From NCBI GenBank assembly GCA_002155105.1, contig MUZD01000004.1, positions 124,001 through 188,000 on the forward strand: a stretch of 64,000 nt of DNA, in the 5' to 3' direction. Origin of the DNA: Sedimentibacter sp. SX930. GTDB taxonomy: Bacteria; Bacillota; Bacilli; Lactobacillales; Aerococcaceae. Under the pieces are notes generated by a model. The model did not search any database, had not been told where the DNA came from, and saw only the letters and a program-made list of their open reading frames with translations. Made by a program: the position numbers and the translations under genes. Below are positions 18,153 through 27,124 of the stretch, one piece after another; the first letter of the stretch is position 1; each line of letters starts with the position of its first letter.

Positions 18153-18183
18153 TGATCACGGAGGAAAGAAGGTGTCGTGAAAG

Positions 18184-18537
18184 ATGCAGGACGCAGATTT
18201 CGCTAAGCAAAGATTGGATATTTTACTGGAAATGAAACAATTATTTGATTCATGGGACGGCACAGCGACACACGGAATCAAAGTGATCGAAAAAAATAAA
18301 GAACATATTGCTTCTCTGCAAATATTTGATAGCTTTGAAGACGTAAGTCCATTTTCCAAAACGGAAAATGAATTACTCATAAAGGTTATTCAAAAACAGA
18401 AATTAGTGATGTATACTTTAAGGAACAGTAAAGAAGAACTGCTTCAGAAAGCAAAAAAAGTGAATCAAAAAGGCCGTATCATCGAAAGTTACATAAACAT
18501 GAAGAAAACGCCGGTTTTTGTTGATAGAGGCATGTGA
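18184..18537 (+). CDS. Small helical protein in the FliT position
   Basis: A 117-residue, Lys/Glu-rich, probably all-helical soluble protein between fliD and fliS. In other bacteria this position often holds FliT, a chaperone for FliD. I see no diagnostic FliT motif, so the function is inferred from location and composition only. Features: N-terminal AKQRLDILLEMKQLFDSW helix, a central SLQIFDSFED segment and a long basic C-terminal helix (SKEELLQKAKKVNQKGR). AAGAAGGTG lies upstream of the ATG, and fliS begins 13 bases after the stop. A diverged FliT-like chaperone is the leading reading. Confidence 0.6.
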   Translation: MQDADFAKQRLDILLEMKQLFDSWDGTATHGIKVIEKNKEHIASLQIFDSFEDVSPFSKTENELLIKVIQKQKLVMYTLRNSKEELLQKAKKVNQKGRIIESYINMKKTPVFVDRGM

Positions 18538-18550
18538 ATGGGAGAGAAAA

Positions 18551-18913
18551 ATGTATAACCGAAATAAGCAGAACGTTTATCTGCAGAACCAAGTCATGAC
18601 GGCAACGCCAAAGAAATTGATCATCCTGCTTTATGACGGCTGCATCAAGTTCATGAATTTGGCGGAACGGGCGATTCTGGACAAGAAAATGGAAGATGCG
18701 CATATCAATCTGATCAAGGCCCAGAACATCGTTATGGAACTCAAGGGGACCTTGAATTTTGAAGATGGGGCAGCAATCGCTGAGGAACTCGATACGATTT
18801 ATGGACATCTGAATACAGCGTTGATAAAAGCGAACATCGACAAAGATGCGGAGCAAGTGAAAAAATGTTGCAGTATCATGCAGGATTTGAGAGCATCGTG
18901 GGTTGAAGTTTAA
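18551..18913 (+). CDS. fliS: Flagellin export chaperone FliS
   Basis: FliS binds the flagellin C-terminus in the cytoplasm and delivers it to FlhA. The 120-residue four-helix protein shows family motifs QNQVMTATPKKLIILLYDGCIKFM and NIVMELKGTLNFEDGAAIA. ATG 18551 is used because GGAGAG lies just upstream; the longer in-frame extension overlaps the previous gene without a ribosome-binding site. It ends the filament block and is followed by a terminator. Confidence 0.95.
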   Translation: MYNRNKQNVYLQNQVMTATPKKLIILLYDGCIKFMNLAERAILDKKMEDAHINLIKAQNIVMELKGTLNFEDGAAIAEELDTIYGHLNTALIKANIDKDAEQVKKCCSIMQDLRASWVEV

Positions 18914-18926
18914 TTAAAAATGATTG

Positions 18927-18961
18927 AAATAGAGTATGCCTCTTGCATGCTCTATTTTTTT
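18927..18961 (+). terminator. Terminator after fliS
   Basis: AAATAGAGTATG pairs with CATGCTCTATTT (one G-T pair) and a T-run ends the structure. Confidence 0.92.
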
Positions 18962-19176
18962 AGTGTTCCTGGAAGAGAGGACAACCTGGCGGAGAAAGGC
19001 CACCTTCTTGTCTTAATAGTATTATAGGACTAATTGGATAGCATTGTATTTTTGTTCTTTATAATTTGACTAGCAAAGAATATATTTCTTGAATTATTTA
19101 TGCAATCAAATCCGAAAAGTATGCCTATTTGATAGGGAAAAGTTATAAAGGCTTATGGGATTGAAAGAAATTACAA

Positions 19177-19211
19177 TTTTACCTACTTGTAAGGTGAAAT
19201 TGGTGTATAAT
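19177..19211 (+). promoter_or_regulatory. Putative promoter and operator of the large flagellar operon
   Basis: The 318-base gap 18962-19279 holds no gene. Near its end is a consensus -10 box TATAAT (19206-19211) without a good -35 at the usual spacing. Immediately upstream is an imperfect palindrome TTTTACCT-N7-AGGTGAAA (19177-19199), occupying the place where a -35 would be. This looks like an activator- or repressor-controlled sigma-A promoter for flgB onward. No sigma-28 motif is seen here, consistent with an early class of genes. Confidence 0.5.
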
Positions 19212-19279
19212 GTTTAAGGTTGCTGAAGAAAAAAGTGACGAAATTGTGAACAAAACGGTAAATAGAGTGGGGACAATGA

Positions 19280-19660
19280 ATGAATGACATAAATTATAAC
19301 TTGCTGAGAAATGCATTAAATGCATCCTCAATGCGGCAAGAGGTTATTTCGAGTAACATCTCGAATGTTAACACAGACAATTATAAAGTGGGGCAAGTTC
19401 AATTTGAATCGCTTTTAAGCCAGTCAAACAATAGTTTGAAAATGAAACAAACGAACGAATTGCATATTGGCTTCGACGATTTGACCCAAATTGATCCGGT
19501 TGTGACAAAAAGGACGGATACTGCTGTCAAAGAGAACGGAAACAATGTGGATATTGATATGGAGATGGCTAATCAAGCTCAAAACAGTTTGTATTACAAC
19601 GCGCTTGTAACGCAAATGAATGCAAAGTTGGGCCTTCTCAATACTGCTATATCCAGTTGA
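19280..19660 (+). CDS. flgB: Flagellar basal-body rod protein FlgB
   Basis: A proximal rod subunit of 126 residues and first gene of the large operon. The rod-family motif SSNISNVNTDNYK is present near the N-terminus and the C-terminal helix reads NSLYYNALVTQMNAKLGLLNTAI. ATG 19280 has GTGGGG upstream; a competing ATG four bases earlier is out of frame. flgC follows after 25 bases, as in most flagellar operons. Confidence 0.95.
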   Translation: MNDINYNLLRNALNASSMRQEVISSNISNVNTDNYKVGQVQFESLLSQSNNSLKMKQTNELHIGFDDLTQIDPVVTKRTDTAVKENGNNVDIDMEMANQAQNSLYYNALVTQMNAKLGLLNTAISS

Positions 19661-19685
19661 TAAATGAAAGGGGTTAAAAGAACGA

Positions 19686-20120
19686 ATGTCTATTTTTGAT
19701 TCGTTGCACATCAACTCAAGCGGCCTCAGTTTGGAACGCTTGAAGTTGGATGTCATATCCACGAACATAGCGAATGTCAATACGACGCGAACGGAGGAAG
19801 GCGGTCCGTATTTGAAGAAGACGGTTTCTTTCGAGGAGAGCATGAAAAGGACAACGACTCCCGGACTTAACGGTTCGACAGAAAAGAGCTTCGGCGTGCG
19901 TCCGACTGCGATCGATTCAGATGAAACGGCAGTCATCAGGGAGTACGACCCGACACATATAGATGCAGATGAGAATGGATATGTCACCAAGCCGAATGTG
20001 AATATGGCAGACGAGATGGTGGACATGATGCTGACGATGCGTACTTATGAAGCGAATGCTACTGCATTGGAAGCAAGTAAAGATATGCTGAAGCGCGCGC
20101 TGCAAATTTCAGCTGATTGA
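19686..20120 (+). CDS. flgC: Flagellar basal-body rod protein FlgC
   Basis: A proximal rod subunit of 144 residues with the N-terminal motif LDVISTNIANVNTTRTEEGGPY and the C-terminal signature YVTKPNVNMADEMVDMMLTMRTYEANATALEASKDM broken here into its parts: PNVN, then MRTYEANATA. AAAGGGG lies before the start. Gene order flgB-flgC-fliE is conserved across bacteria, so there is little doubt. Confidence 0.96.
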   Translation: MSIFDSLHINSSGLSLERLKLDVISTNIANVNTTRTEEGGPYLKKTVSFEESMKRTTTPGLNGSTEKSFGVRPTAIDSDETAVIREYDPTHIDADENGYVTKPNVNMADEMVDMMLTMRTYEANATALEASKDMLKRALQISAD

Positions 20121-20147
20121 TCAATAAATGAATGAATGGAGTGTCAC

Positions 20148-20480
20148 ATGGCTATCAGTTTACCAATATATAATTTAGGCAGCAGTCCCACCATCAGCAA
20201 TCTTACATCTGAAATCAGCTCGTTAAGTGGAACGACGGGCATTCAGAACCAGAGTGACCCAGCATCGTTTGATAATCTTCTCGGAAAATCGATGACACTG
20301 CTGAATGAAACACAGAATGCCTCCGATGCTGCAACGCAAAGTCTGATCATGGGGGACAGTGAAAACCTGCATGATGTCATGATAAAGGCTACTGAAGCGC
20401 AGTTGGCTCTTGATTTGGCAGTACAGGTCAGAAATAAAAGTTTGGAAGCTTTCAATGAAATCAAAAATATGCAATTTTAA
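20148..20480 (+). CDS. fliE: Flagellar hook-basal body complex protein FliE
   Basis: FliE joins the MS-ring to the rod and is among the first exported subunits. The C-terminal half carries the family features (GDSENLHDVMIKATEAQLALDLAVQVRNKSLEAFNEI). ATG 20148 gives 110 residues and is preceded by GGAG; the in-frame ATG at 20136 has no ribosome-binding site at proper distance. fliF starts 25 bases downstream. Confidence 0.94.
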   Translation: MAISLPIYNLGSSPTISNLTSEISSLSGTTGIQNQSDPASFDNLLGKSMTLLNETQNASDAATQSLIMGDSENLHDVMIKATEAQLALDLAVQVRNKSLEAFNEIKNMQF

Positions 20481-20504
20481 TGATAAGCAAGGGGAATAAG
20501 CTAC

Positions 20505-22070
20505 ATGAATCAATTGAAGAGCACAATGGGGGCGATTCGAGAAGGATGGCTTGGTCTCAGCACTCCAAAGAAAGCAGGGCTGATCACAGCACTCCTTTCA
20601 ATCTTTCTTCTTGTTTCAGGACTCTCTTATTATTCCCAACGCGTGGAATACACAACTTTATTTTCCGGCTTGGAAGAGGCAGATGCAGGCATAATCGTAA
20701 ATGATCTGGAAGCAAAAGCGATCTCTTATAAGCTTGAGGATAACGGGAGAACGATTCTGATCGATGACACACAACTTGATAAATATCGGATTCAATTGGC
20801 TGTCGATGGGATGATGCCGGAGACCTCGACAGGTTTCGAAATTTTTGATGAGACAAGCATGATGGCGACGGACGAAGACCGCAACATCATGTACCAACGG
20901 GCTGTGACAGGGGAATTGGAACGTGCCATCACCTCTATCCAATCCGTTGAGTCAGCCAAAGTGATCTTATCCATTCCGGAAGGAAGCGTCTTTGGAACGG
21001 AACAACCGGAAGCCAGTGCATCCGTTGTGATCGCGACGAAGGGAAATCAACAGTTGTCTTCCGCCACGATTCAAGGGGTAGTTTCCTTGGTGTCTGGTGC
21101 GGTGGAAAATTTGCCGGCCAACAACATCAAAATCGTTGACAAAAGCGGGAATGTCTTGGGAAATGCAGCATTAGCTGGTGCGGATGAGTATTCTCCTGAG
21201 CTGGTGAGCCGCTACAGCGCAATCGTGAGCAGCTACGAACAGCAATTGCAACAGAAATTGATGGCAGCACTCGCGCCAATCTATGGTATGGATAATCTCT
21301 CCATCGCTTTGACTGCCGAGATGGATTTTGATTCCTTGGAACAGGAAATTGTCGATTATGGAGATGCGGCGATCCGAAGCCAGAATGTTGCAGCAACCGG
21401 TGGAACCGTTGATGTGAATGAAGCGGCAGGTGAGACCGCAAATGATAACACGATAAACTCTGTCATCTCGGAAGAAGACGGGGGACAGTCATCCTACGAA
21501 CAGACGATCAATAATGAGTTGGATTCGACAACTACTGTCCGGGTAAGTGCCCCTGGAACGATAAAAAGGGTAACAGCTACTGTCATCTACAATGGCACTT
21601 TGAGCAATGAACAAAAGATTCAACTTGATAACATCACAAAAGCAACAATCGGCTTTGATGCAGGACGGAATGACAGGGTCGAAATCGAAGGGATTCCATT
21701 TATTGCGACCGAAGAGGCTGCAGATACAATCGCCGAATCTGAGGCGGGAATTGCCTTTTACCTGAAAGAATATGGTTTGTATATTGCGGCGGGCATAGGC
21801 GGACTGTTTATTTTGTCTCTGATCGCTTTCTTTTTCCGCAACAGCAAGGAAAAGAAATACCGCGCTTTTGATGAGGAAATGGCTAATGCAACCCGCGTTG
21901 TCGAAGCGAAAAATGTTCCTCAGCCCCCTTCTGTGAGCATTCCGGAAACAGATCAGTTTGATTTTACTCAAAATCCGAAATTCCAGAGGGATGCAAAAAT
22001 GAAGGTTTATGCGAAAGAAAATCCGGAGATGGTCGCGGATATGATAAAAATATGGATGAAAGATAAGTAG
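20505..22070 (+). CDS. fliF: Flagellar MS-ring protein FliF
   Basis: FliF builds the membrane ring on which the rod, export gate and rotor assemble. The 521 residues have an N-terminal membrane helix (about 24-44), two ring-building domains with YscJ-like motifs (ALERAITSIQSVESAKVILSIPE in parts), a second membrane helix (about 425-447, YGLYIAAGIGGLFILSLIAFF) and a cytoplasmic tail that binds FliG. The length is normal. fliG follows after 11 bases. Confidence 0.96.
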   Translation: MNQLKSTMGAIREGWLGLSTPKKAGLITALLSIFLLVSGLSYYSQRVEYTTLFSGLEEADAGIIVNDLEAKAISYKLEDNGRTILIDDTQLDKYRIQLAVDGMMPETSTGFEIFDETSMMATDEDRNIMYQRAVTGELERAITSIQSVESAKVILSIPEGSVFGTEQPEASASVVIATKGNQQLSSATIQGVVSLVSGAVENLPANNIKIVDKSGNVLGNAALAGADEYSPELVSRYSAIVSSYEQQLQQKLMAALAPIYGMDNLSIALTAEMDFDSLEQEIVDYGDAAIRSQNVAATGGTVDVNEAAGETANDNTINSVISEEDGGQSSYEQTINNELDSTTTVRVSAPGTIKRVTATVIYNGTLSNEQKIQLDNITKATIGFDAGRNDRVEIEGIPFIATEEAADTIAESEAGIAFYLKEYGLYIAAGIGGLFILSLIAFFFRNSKEKKYRAFDEEMANATRVVEAKNVPQPPSVSIPETDQFDFTQNPKFQRDAKMKVYAKENPEMVADMIKIWMKDK

Positions 22071-22081
22071 GTGTTATATAA

Positions 22082-23086
22082 GTGAGCGATGTGGCTGGAA
22101 TCAAGAAGGCAGCAATTTTGCTTATCTCATTAGGGACAGAAACCTCTGCAGAAATAATGCGGCAACTGCCTGAAAGCTATATTCAAAAAATAAGCTATGA
22201 AATAGCAAACATTGATTATGTCAATCCAGATGAAGTAGACGAAATCGCTACAGAGTTTTTGGAAATGGCGCAAGCGAGAGAATATGTCCTGGATGGCGGG
22301 GTAGAGTATGCCCGCAACTTGTTGAATATGGCATTGGGTGCGCAGCGAGCCAAAGAAGTCATTGACATGCTGAACCAGATCCAATTACGGGAACGTCCTT
22401 TTGATATAGCGAGAAAAGCCGATCCGCAGCAGTTGACGAATTTGCTCCTGCACGAGCAGCCTCAGACAGTAGCGTTGATCCTTTGTTACATGCAGCCGGA
22501 TAAAGCGGCGATGATTCTGTCCCAGTTCTCTATAGAAAAACAAGCTGAGATTGCGGAAAGAATCGGAACAATCACGCGCACAACGCCTGCAGTAATAGAA
22601 AAAATCGAAAAAGTGATCGAGACAAAATTCTCGAGCTTTGTGGATAACGAAACGGAGTCAGTGGGAGGAGTCCATACGCTGGTTGAAATCCTCAACTCGG
22701 TAGGGCGTAGCACGGAGAAGAACATCATCTCGATGCTGGAGGAGAAACAACCTGAATTGGCTGATGAAGTCAAAGCCAATCTGTTTACGTTCGAAGATAT
22801 TGTCGGCTTGGAACGTGGAGATGTCCAAAAAGTGCTGCGTGAAGTGGACAATGACCAATTGGCATTGGCGCTTAAAGGCGTATCTGAAGACATCAAGCAA
22901 TTTATTTTCCAAAATCTGTCCAGTCGTGCCGTCGAAACGCTGCAGGAAGAGTTGCAGTTTATGGGGCCGGCGCGCTTATCCGCTGTGGAAGAAGCACAGC
23001 AGAAAGTCGTGGCAGTCATCAGAAGGCTGGATGAAGTCGGCGAGATATACTTAAGAAGAGGTGAGCAAGATGCCGTCATCTCATAA
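22082..23086 (+). CDS. fliG: Flagellar motor switch protein FliG
   Basis: The rotor protein that contacts the MotA stator and generates torque. The 334 residues show the FliG N domain (AAILLISLGTETSAEIMRQL), the middle domain with EHPQ-equivalent EQPQ in LLLHEQPQTVALIL, and the C-terminal charged torque helix (DVQKVLREVDNDQLALALKG). The GTG start is followed closely by another GTG. The end overlaps fliH by 17 bases. Confidence 0.97.
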   Translation: MSDVAGIKKAAILLISLGTETSAEIMRQLPESYIQKISYEIANIDYVNPDEVDEIATEFLEMAQAREYVLDGGVEYARNLLNMALGAQRAKEVIDMLNQIQLRERPFDIARKADPQQLTNLLLHEQPQTVALILCYMQPDKAAMILSQFSIEKQAEIAERIGTITRTTPAVIEKIEKVIETKFSSFVDNETESVGGVHTLVEILNSVGRSTEKNIISMLEEKQPELADEVKANLFTFEDIVGLERGDVQKVLREVDNDQLALALKGVSEDIKQFIFQNLSSRAVETLQEELQFMGPARLSAVEEAQQKVVAVIRRLDEVGEIYLRRGEQDAVIS

Positions 23087-23870
23087 CATCATTAAGTCGC
23101 ATCAATGGAAGTCGGATGAAACGACTTCAAGTATCGACACAAAATTATCCTTGAGCCAAAAAGCGGCATTGCTGTCCGCCAACAAAAAAGGGATGAATGA
23201 AAACCGACAAGCCGAGACCGCCAACCCTTTCGCTTCTCAAGCCGAGCAGATCGGACAGCTTTTGCTGGAGGCCCAGGAAGAACGACAAAGTGTCATTGCC
23301 CAAGCCGTTGAAGAAGCAGACCGCATCAAGCAGAAGGCAAACGAAGAAGGATTGCTGCAAGGGAAAGAAATGGGCATGCAAGAAGGTTTTCTGGCCGGCT
23401 ATGAAAAAGGTCGGCAAGAGGGATTGGAGACAGTTTCCAAAATCCGCGTAAGCCTGCTGAATCAATTGAGAGAAACCGATACACTTGTTTCGGCCTATTA
23501 TAAAGACAATAAAGAGGCGATCATTGAGCTGGCTGCGCAGATGGCAGAACAAATCGTACACCAGTCGATTGACAGAGCTGATGAAAAAATCATGCTTCTG
23601 CTCAATCCAATCCTAAAAAGAATGGAAAAAAACGAGCCTTTCATTACAATCACAGTGCGTCCGGAAGATACTGGGGTAGTCAAAGCAAAAGTAAACGAAC
23701 ACGAAACGGATGAATTTACAGCGCGCTATATCGTGTTGAGCGATGACACGTTGGAAAAGAATGGCTGTATCATCGAGTGCAGCCGCTCCATCATCGATTT
23801 GCAGATAAAGAAACAATTGGATGCGATTGTCGCAGATTTGAATGTTCTGGGAGACAATAGCCATGTTTGA
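23070..23870 (+). CDS. fliH: Flagellar assembly protein FliH
   Basis: FliH regulates the export ATPase FliI and docks it to the gate and C-ring. The 266-residue protein has a long charged N-terminal region, a glycine-rich helical repeat typical of FliH (GKEMGMQEGFLAGYEKGRQEG, i.e. G-x3-G spacing) and a C-terminal FliI-binding domain. ATG 23070 has AGAGGTGA upstream; a GTG nine bases earlier is possible but its AGAGG is too close. The 3' end overlaps fliI by 8 bases. Confidence 0.92.
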   Translation: MPSSHNIIKSHQWKSDETTSSIDTKLSLSQKAALLSANKKGMNENRQAETANPFASQAEQIGQLLLEAQEERQSVIAQAVEEADRIKQKANEEGLLQGKEMGMQEGFLAGYEKGRQEGLETVSKIRVSLLNQLRETDTLVSAYYKDNKEAIIELAAQMAEQIVHQSIDRADEKIMLLLNPILKRMEKNEPFITITVRPEDTGVVKAKVNEHETDEFTARYIVLSDDTLEKNGCIIECSRSIIDLQIKKQLDAIVADLNVLGDNSHV

Positions 23871-25173
23871 AATTCCTTTTGAAACCTATCATAAACAAAT
23901 CAGAGAAAAAAAATTCTACCTAAAAATGGGTAAGGTGAGTCAAGTCACCGGAATCATCATCAGAGTTGAGGGTCTGGACGCCTTTATTGGTGAAGTTTGC
24001 GAGATTCAGATCAGGTCGACCGGAAGCACAGTCCTAAGCGAAGTAGTCGGCTTTGTGGATGCAACCGTGTTGCTGATGCCGCTTGATGAAATCGATGGAA
24101 TAGGACCGGGCTGTTTGGTGCGTCCGACCGGAAAGACGTTGCAGATTGAGGTCAGTGATGAGCTTCTGGGCACCACACTGGATGGTCTGGGAAGACCGAT
24201 GGATCAATCTAAGCAACTGAATGGTGTTCCATTCAAAGTGAACAGAAGCGCACCAGATCCATTCAGACGCAACAAAATAGAACAGGTCATACCTACCGGG
24301 ATCAAAGCGATCGATGGTCTGCTTACAATCGGTGAAGGACAGCGTGTGGGTATTTTTGCGGGTAGTGGGGTCGGGAAAAGTACCCTGTTAGGCATGATCG
24401 CACGGTACTGCGAAGCGGACGTCATTGTGATCGGTCTCATCGGAGAGCGTGGACGTGAAGTGTTGGAATTCATCGAAAAGGATTTGGGTGAAGAAGGCTA
24501 CCGTAAATCGGTAGTCGTCTGCGCTACTTCAGACTCTCCGCCGTTGGTCCGGCTAAAGGGTGCGTATGTTGCCACCGCGATAGCAGAATATTACAGGGAT
24601 CAAGGGAAAAAAGTGATTTTGATGATGGATTCCGTGACGCGTGTCGCTATGGCACAAAGGGAAATCGGATTGGCTACAGGGGAACCGCCCACCTCGAAAG
24701 GGTATACGCCTTCAGTGTTCACCGTCCTTCCGAAATTATTGGAGCGAAGCGGCATGTCCGAACACGGTTCGATCACTGCCTTCTACACCGTCCTGGTTGA
24801 AGGCGATGACATGAACGAGCCCATCGCAGATGCGGTCCGAGGAATTTTGGACGGACACATCATCCTTTCAAGGAAAATTGCCGCAGAGAACCAATATCCG
24901 GCAATCGATGTCCAAAATAGTGTGAGTCGTTTGATGAAAGATATCGTTCCGGAATCCCACAGCCGTGCAGCCGGAATGCTGAAAGAGAATATGGCCATTT
25001 ATGCAGAAGCGAAAGACTTGATCGATGTAGGTGCCTATCGGAAAGGGAGCAGCCCTGAAATTGATCGGGCTATTTTGCTTGCGCCAATCATCAAAAACTT
25101 CTTGAAACAGCGTGTGGATGAACCGCATTCTCATGATGAAATTGTGGCTACTTTACAAAATTTGTTCAAATGA
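23863..25173 (+). CDS. fliI: Flagellar export ATPase FliI
   Basis: The cytoplasmic ATPase that energises substrate unfolding for flagellar export. The 436 residues carry Walker A at about 166-173 (AGSGVGKS), Walker B near VILMMDSVTR and the ATPase alpha/beta signature PAIDVQNSVSR. ATG 23863 is chosen because it is preceded by GGGAG; the ORF extension upstream lies within fliH. The product is a flagellar rather than virulence-type ATPase by operon context. Confidence 0.97.
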   Translation: MFEIPFETYHKQIREKKFYLKMGKVSQVTGIIIRVEGLDAFIGEVCEIQIRSTGSTVLSEVVGFVDATVLLMPLDEIDGIGPGCLVRPTGKTLQIEVSDELLGTTLDGLGRPMDQSKQLNGVPFKVNRSAPDPFRRNKIEQVIPTGIKAIDGLLTIGEGQRVGIFAGSGVGKSTLLGMIARYCEADVIVIGLIGERGREVLEFIEKDLGEEGYRKSVVVCATSDSPPLVRLKGAYVATAIAEYYRDQGKKVILMMDSVTRVAMAQREIGLATGEPPTSKGYTPSVFTVLPKLLERSGMSEHGSITAFYTVLVEGDDMNEPIADAVRGILDGHIILSRKIAAENQYPAIDVQNSVSRLMKDIVPESHSRAAGMLKENMAIYAEAKDLIDVGAYRKGSSPEIDRAILLAPIIKNFLKQRVDEPHSHDEIVATLQNLFK

Positions 25174-25196
25174 TCAGAAAATCAAGGTGATATCAG

Positions 25197-25631
25197 GTGA
25201 AAAAACATAAGTTCTCAATGGAAAAAATTCTGGAGTGGCGAATCACAGAAGAAGAGAACGCAAGGAAATCCGTTCTCCATGCCCAAAATCAGATGCAGCA
25301 GCAGCAACAGCAGCTCAGGCATCTGGTTAATGAAAACACGAAATTGAAACACGAACAAATGAAGTTGACCGAGATACACACTCTAAGATATAACCATCAT
25401 CTCAAAGGCCTGATCGACGAAAAAATAGTCATTCAAAAAAATGCTATCGATCAAGCCCAAAGTGACATGGATCAGCTTCAAGAAGCTTTGCTGCAAGCAC
25501 ACAAAGACCGTAAAATAATGGAAAAATTAAAAGAACGCGAAAGTGTGCAAGTGCTTGCGCAAGTAAAAAGTGAAGAACAAAAGGAGCTTGACGAAATCGC
25601 TACCCTACAGTATAAAAAAAGCTACTTTTAA
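25197..25631 (+). CDS. fliJ: Flagellar export protein FliJ
   Basis: FliJ is the coiled-coil stalk that links the FliI hexamer to FlhA and cycles chaperones. The 144-residue protein is almost wholly heptad-like, with a Gln-rich stretch (QNQMQQQQQQLRHLV) and charged helices. It begins FSMEKILEWRITEEENA, which fits FliJ. GTG 25197 has AAGGTGA six bases upstream. Coiled-coil families are poorly conserved, so position after fliI carries much weight. Confidence 0.9.
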   Translation: MKKHKFSMEKILEWRITEEENARKSVLHAQNQMQQQQQQLRHLVNENTKLKHEQMKLTEIHTLRYNHHLKGLIDEKIVIQKNAIDQAQSDMDQLQEALLQAHKDRKIMEKLKERESVQVLAQVKSEEQKELDEIATLQYKKSYF

Positions 25632-25672
25632 GTCGATATAGTATAGGGTAGGTATCGAAAGGAGGTGAAAAA

Positions 25673-27106
25673 TTGATTACTGGTGCATCATCCGGAATTT
25701 CAGCGCAATTTCTCAATCCGGCTCCGTCATCTGCCACAAAAGCAGACGGTTTAATTTTTGACAGTGTTTTATCCGGCATGATCAAAGGCAAGGAACCAGC
25801 GATTCTCATACAAGCAGAACTACCTGTCCCTGCGGAAACGGAGGATTCTCAAGAGAGCACTGATCAGGAAGCAACAGACCAGGGCTATTTGAATCTCTAC
25901 CCCTACAGAATCCTTCAGGATGGGAAAGCTGCGGTATCAGTCAGGAATGTTCCGACAGATGAAGAATCAGATCAGACTGGAACATGGCTCGTCAGCGTGG
26001 CAGAGAAGCAACAAGTGATAACAGGGAAACTTGGCTACGCTGCGCCCACAGAAACGCCTGCACGACCTGAAGCGTTTGAAGCTAGATCACACATGGAAAG
26101 CTTGCCTGTTGCTTCCGTACAGGAAAGCAGCCCGCCTGAGGCATCCTTGACAAACTATCCGGACGGATCAGCAACAGTTGGAAAAGCAGATCAGACGGGA
26201 ACGGGGCTTGTCAGCGTGGCAGAGAAACAGCCAGCGACAACAGATAAATTTAACTATGCTGTGTCCACAGCGGAAACGCCTGCACGACCTGAAGCGTTTG
26301 AAGCTAGGGTTCGCATTGAACAATTGCCTCTCTCGGACACCGCTATCACCACCAGCGCAAGCGGATTGCAAGAGGATGCGCAGGCATCCATTCCTGAAAG
26401 CATAGAGATAAGCGAACACGGAGAAAAAAAGCACTATCCGACCACGGTTGATATGCGGAAACAACAAGTTGATTTTAATTCGGCAGAACCTGAAAACCTC
26501 TTCAAACAGGAAGCAGAGAACAACTTGATTGCTGATGAAGAACATAATCTAGAACTACCGGAAGCAGCGGGAAAAACACCAAATGTAAATGAAAACAAAG
26601 CACTGATGAATCAGGGACCAGTTATCCGTGAACTGGTCACAGAGACTGTGTTTGGGTATAAACCGTCAAAAGTGACTGCATCTCATATCGAAGACATCCA
26701 AAAGACGATTGAAATGCAGATAGAAAAAACGCCCGTGTTGGGTACCACAGTCGTGAAAATACTGCTTACTCCCGATAATATCGGGGATATCCATGTGCAG
26801 CTGATCAAAACGAAAGACAGCATCACTGCTGTTCTGCATGTCCAGGATGCCGAAACGAAGGGGCTATTGGAGGATCAATTGCCACTGTTGATGGAGCCGT
26901 TCAAGCATAGCGTTTCTGAAAGTCCGCTAACACTTACGGTTGTTGCAGACCCGAGTTTGGCTTTTTCATTTTCAGAAGGAGCTGATCCAGGCCATCGAAA
27001 AATGGAACGGCAAGAATCCAGAAAAAGAACATCAAAAGAAAAGACAGAAACAAAAAAAAATCCAACGACGAAACAGTCATCAAGAGGGCTGAGCGTATTG
27101 GCATAA
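25673..27106 (+). CDS. fliK: Flagellar hook-length control protein FliK
   Basis: FliK is a secreted ruler that stops hook growth and switches export specificity through FlhB. The 477 residues have a low-complexity N-terminal ruler part and the conserved C-terminal Flg_hook domain (about 340-430, with VVKILLTPDNIGDIHVQL and LPLLMEPFKHSVSESPLTLTV cores). The TTG start has GGAGGTG nearby. The ruler contains an in-frame tandem duplication: segments starting DQTG.WLVSVAEKQ near residue 100 and DQTG.GLVSVAEKQ near residue 173 both end in ETPARPEAFEAR. A change in such repeats could change hook length. Confidence 0.92.
   Translation: MITGASSGISAQFLNPAPSSATKADGLIFDSVLSGMIKGKEPAILIQAELPVPAETEDSQESTDQEATDQGYLNLYPYRILQDGKAAVSVRNVPTDEESDQTGTWLVSVAEKQQVITGKLGYAAPTETPARPEAFEARSHMESLPVASVQESSPPEASLTNYPDGSATVGKADQTGTGLVSVAEKQPATTDKFNYAVSTAETPARPEAFEARVRIEQLPLSDTAITTSASGLQEDAQASIPESIEISEHGEKKHYPTTVDMRKQQVDFNSAEPENLFKQEAENNLIADEEHNLELPEAAGKTPNVNENKALMNQGPVIRELVTETVFGYKPSKVTASHIEDIQKTIEMQIEKTPVLGTTVVKILLTPDNIGDIHVQLIKTKDSITAVLHVQDAETKGLLEDQLPLLMEPFKHSVSESPLTLTVVADPSLAFSFSEGADPGHRKMERQESRKRTSKEKTETKKNPTTKQSSRGLSVLA
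25970..26307 (+). repeat. Tandem duplication inside the fliK ruler region
   Basis: Two in-frame direct repeats: 25970-26085 and 26189-26307, offset 219-222 bases (73-74 codons). Several blocks are identical, notably the 3' block encoding ETPARPEAFEA. The second copy has one extra codon. This indicates unequal crossover or slippage in the ruler. Confidence 0.85.
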
Positions 27107-27124
27107 AGAGGAGGTGAACAGAAA

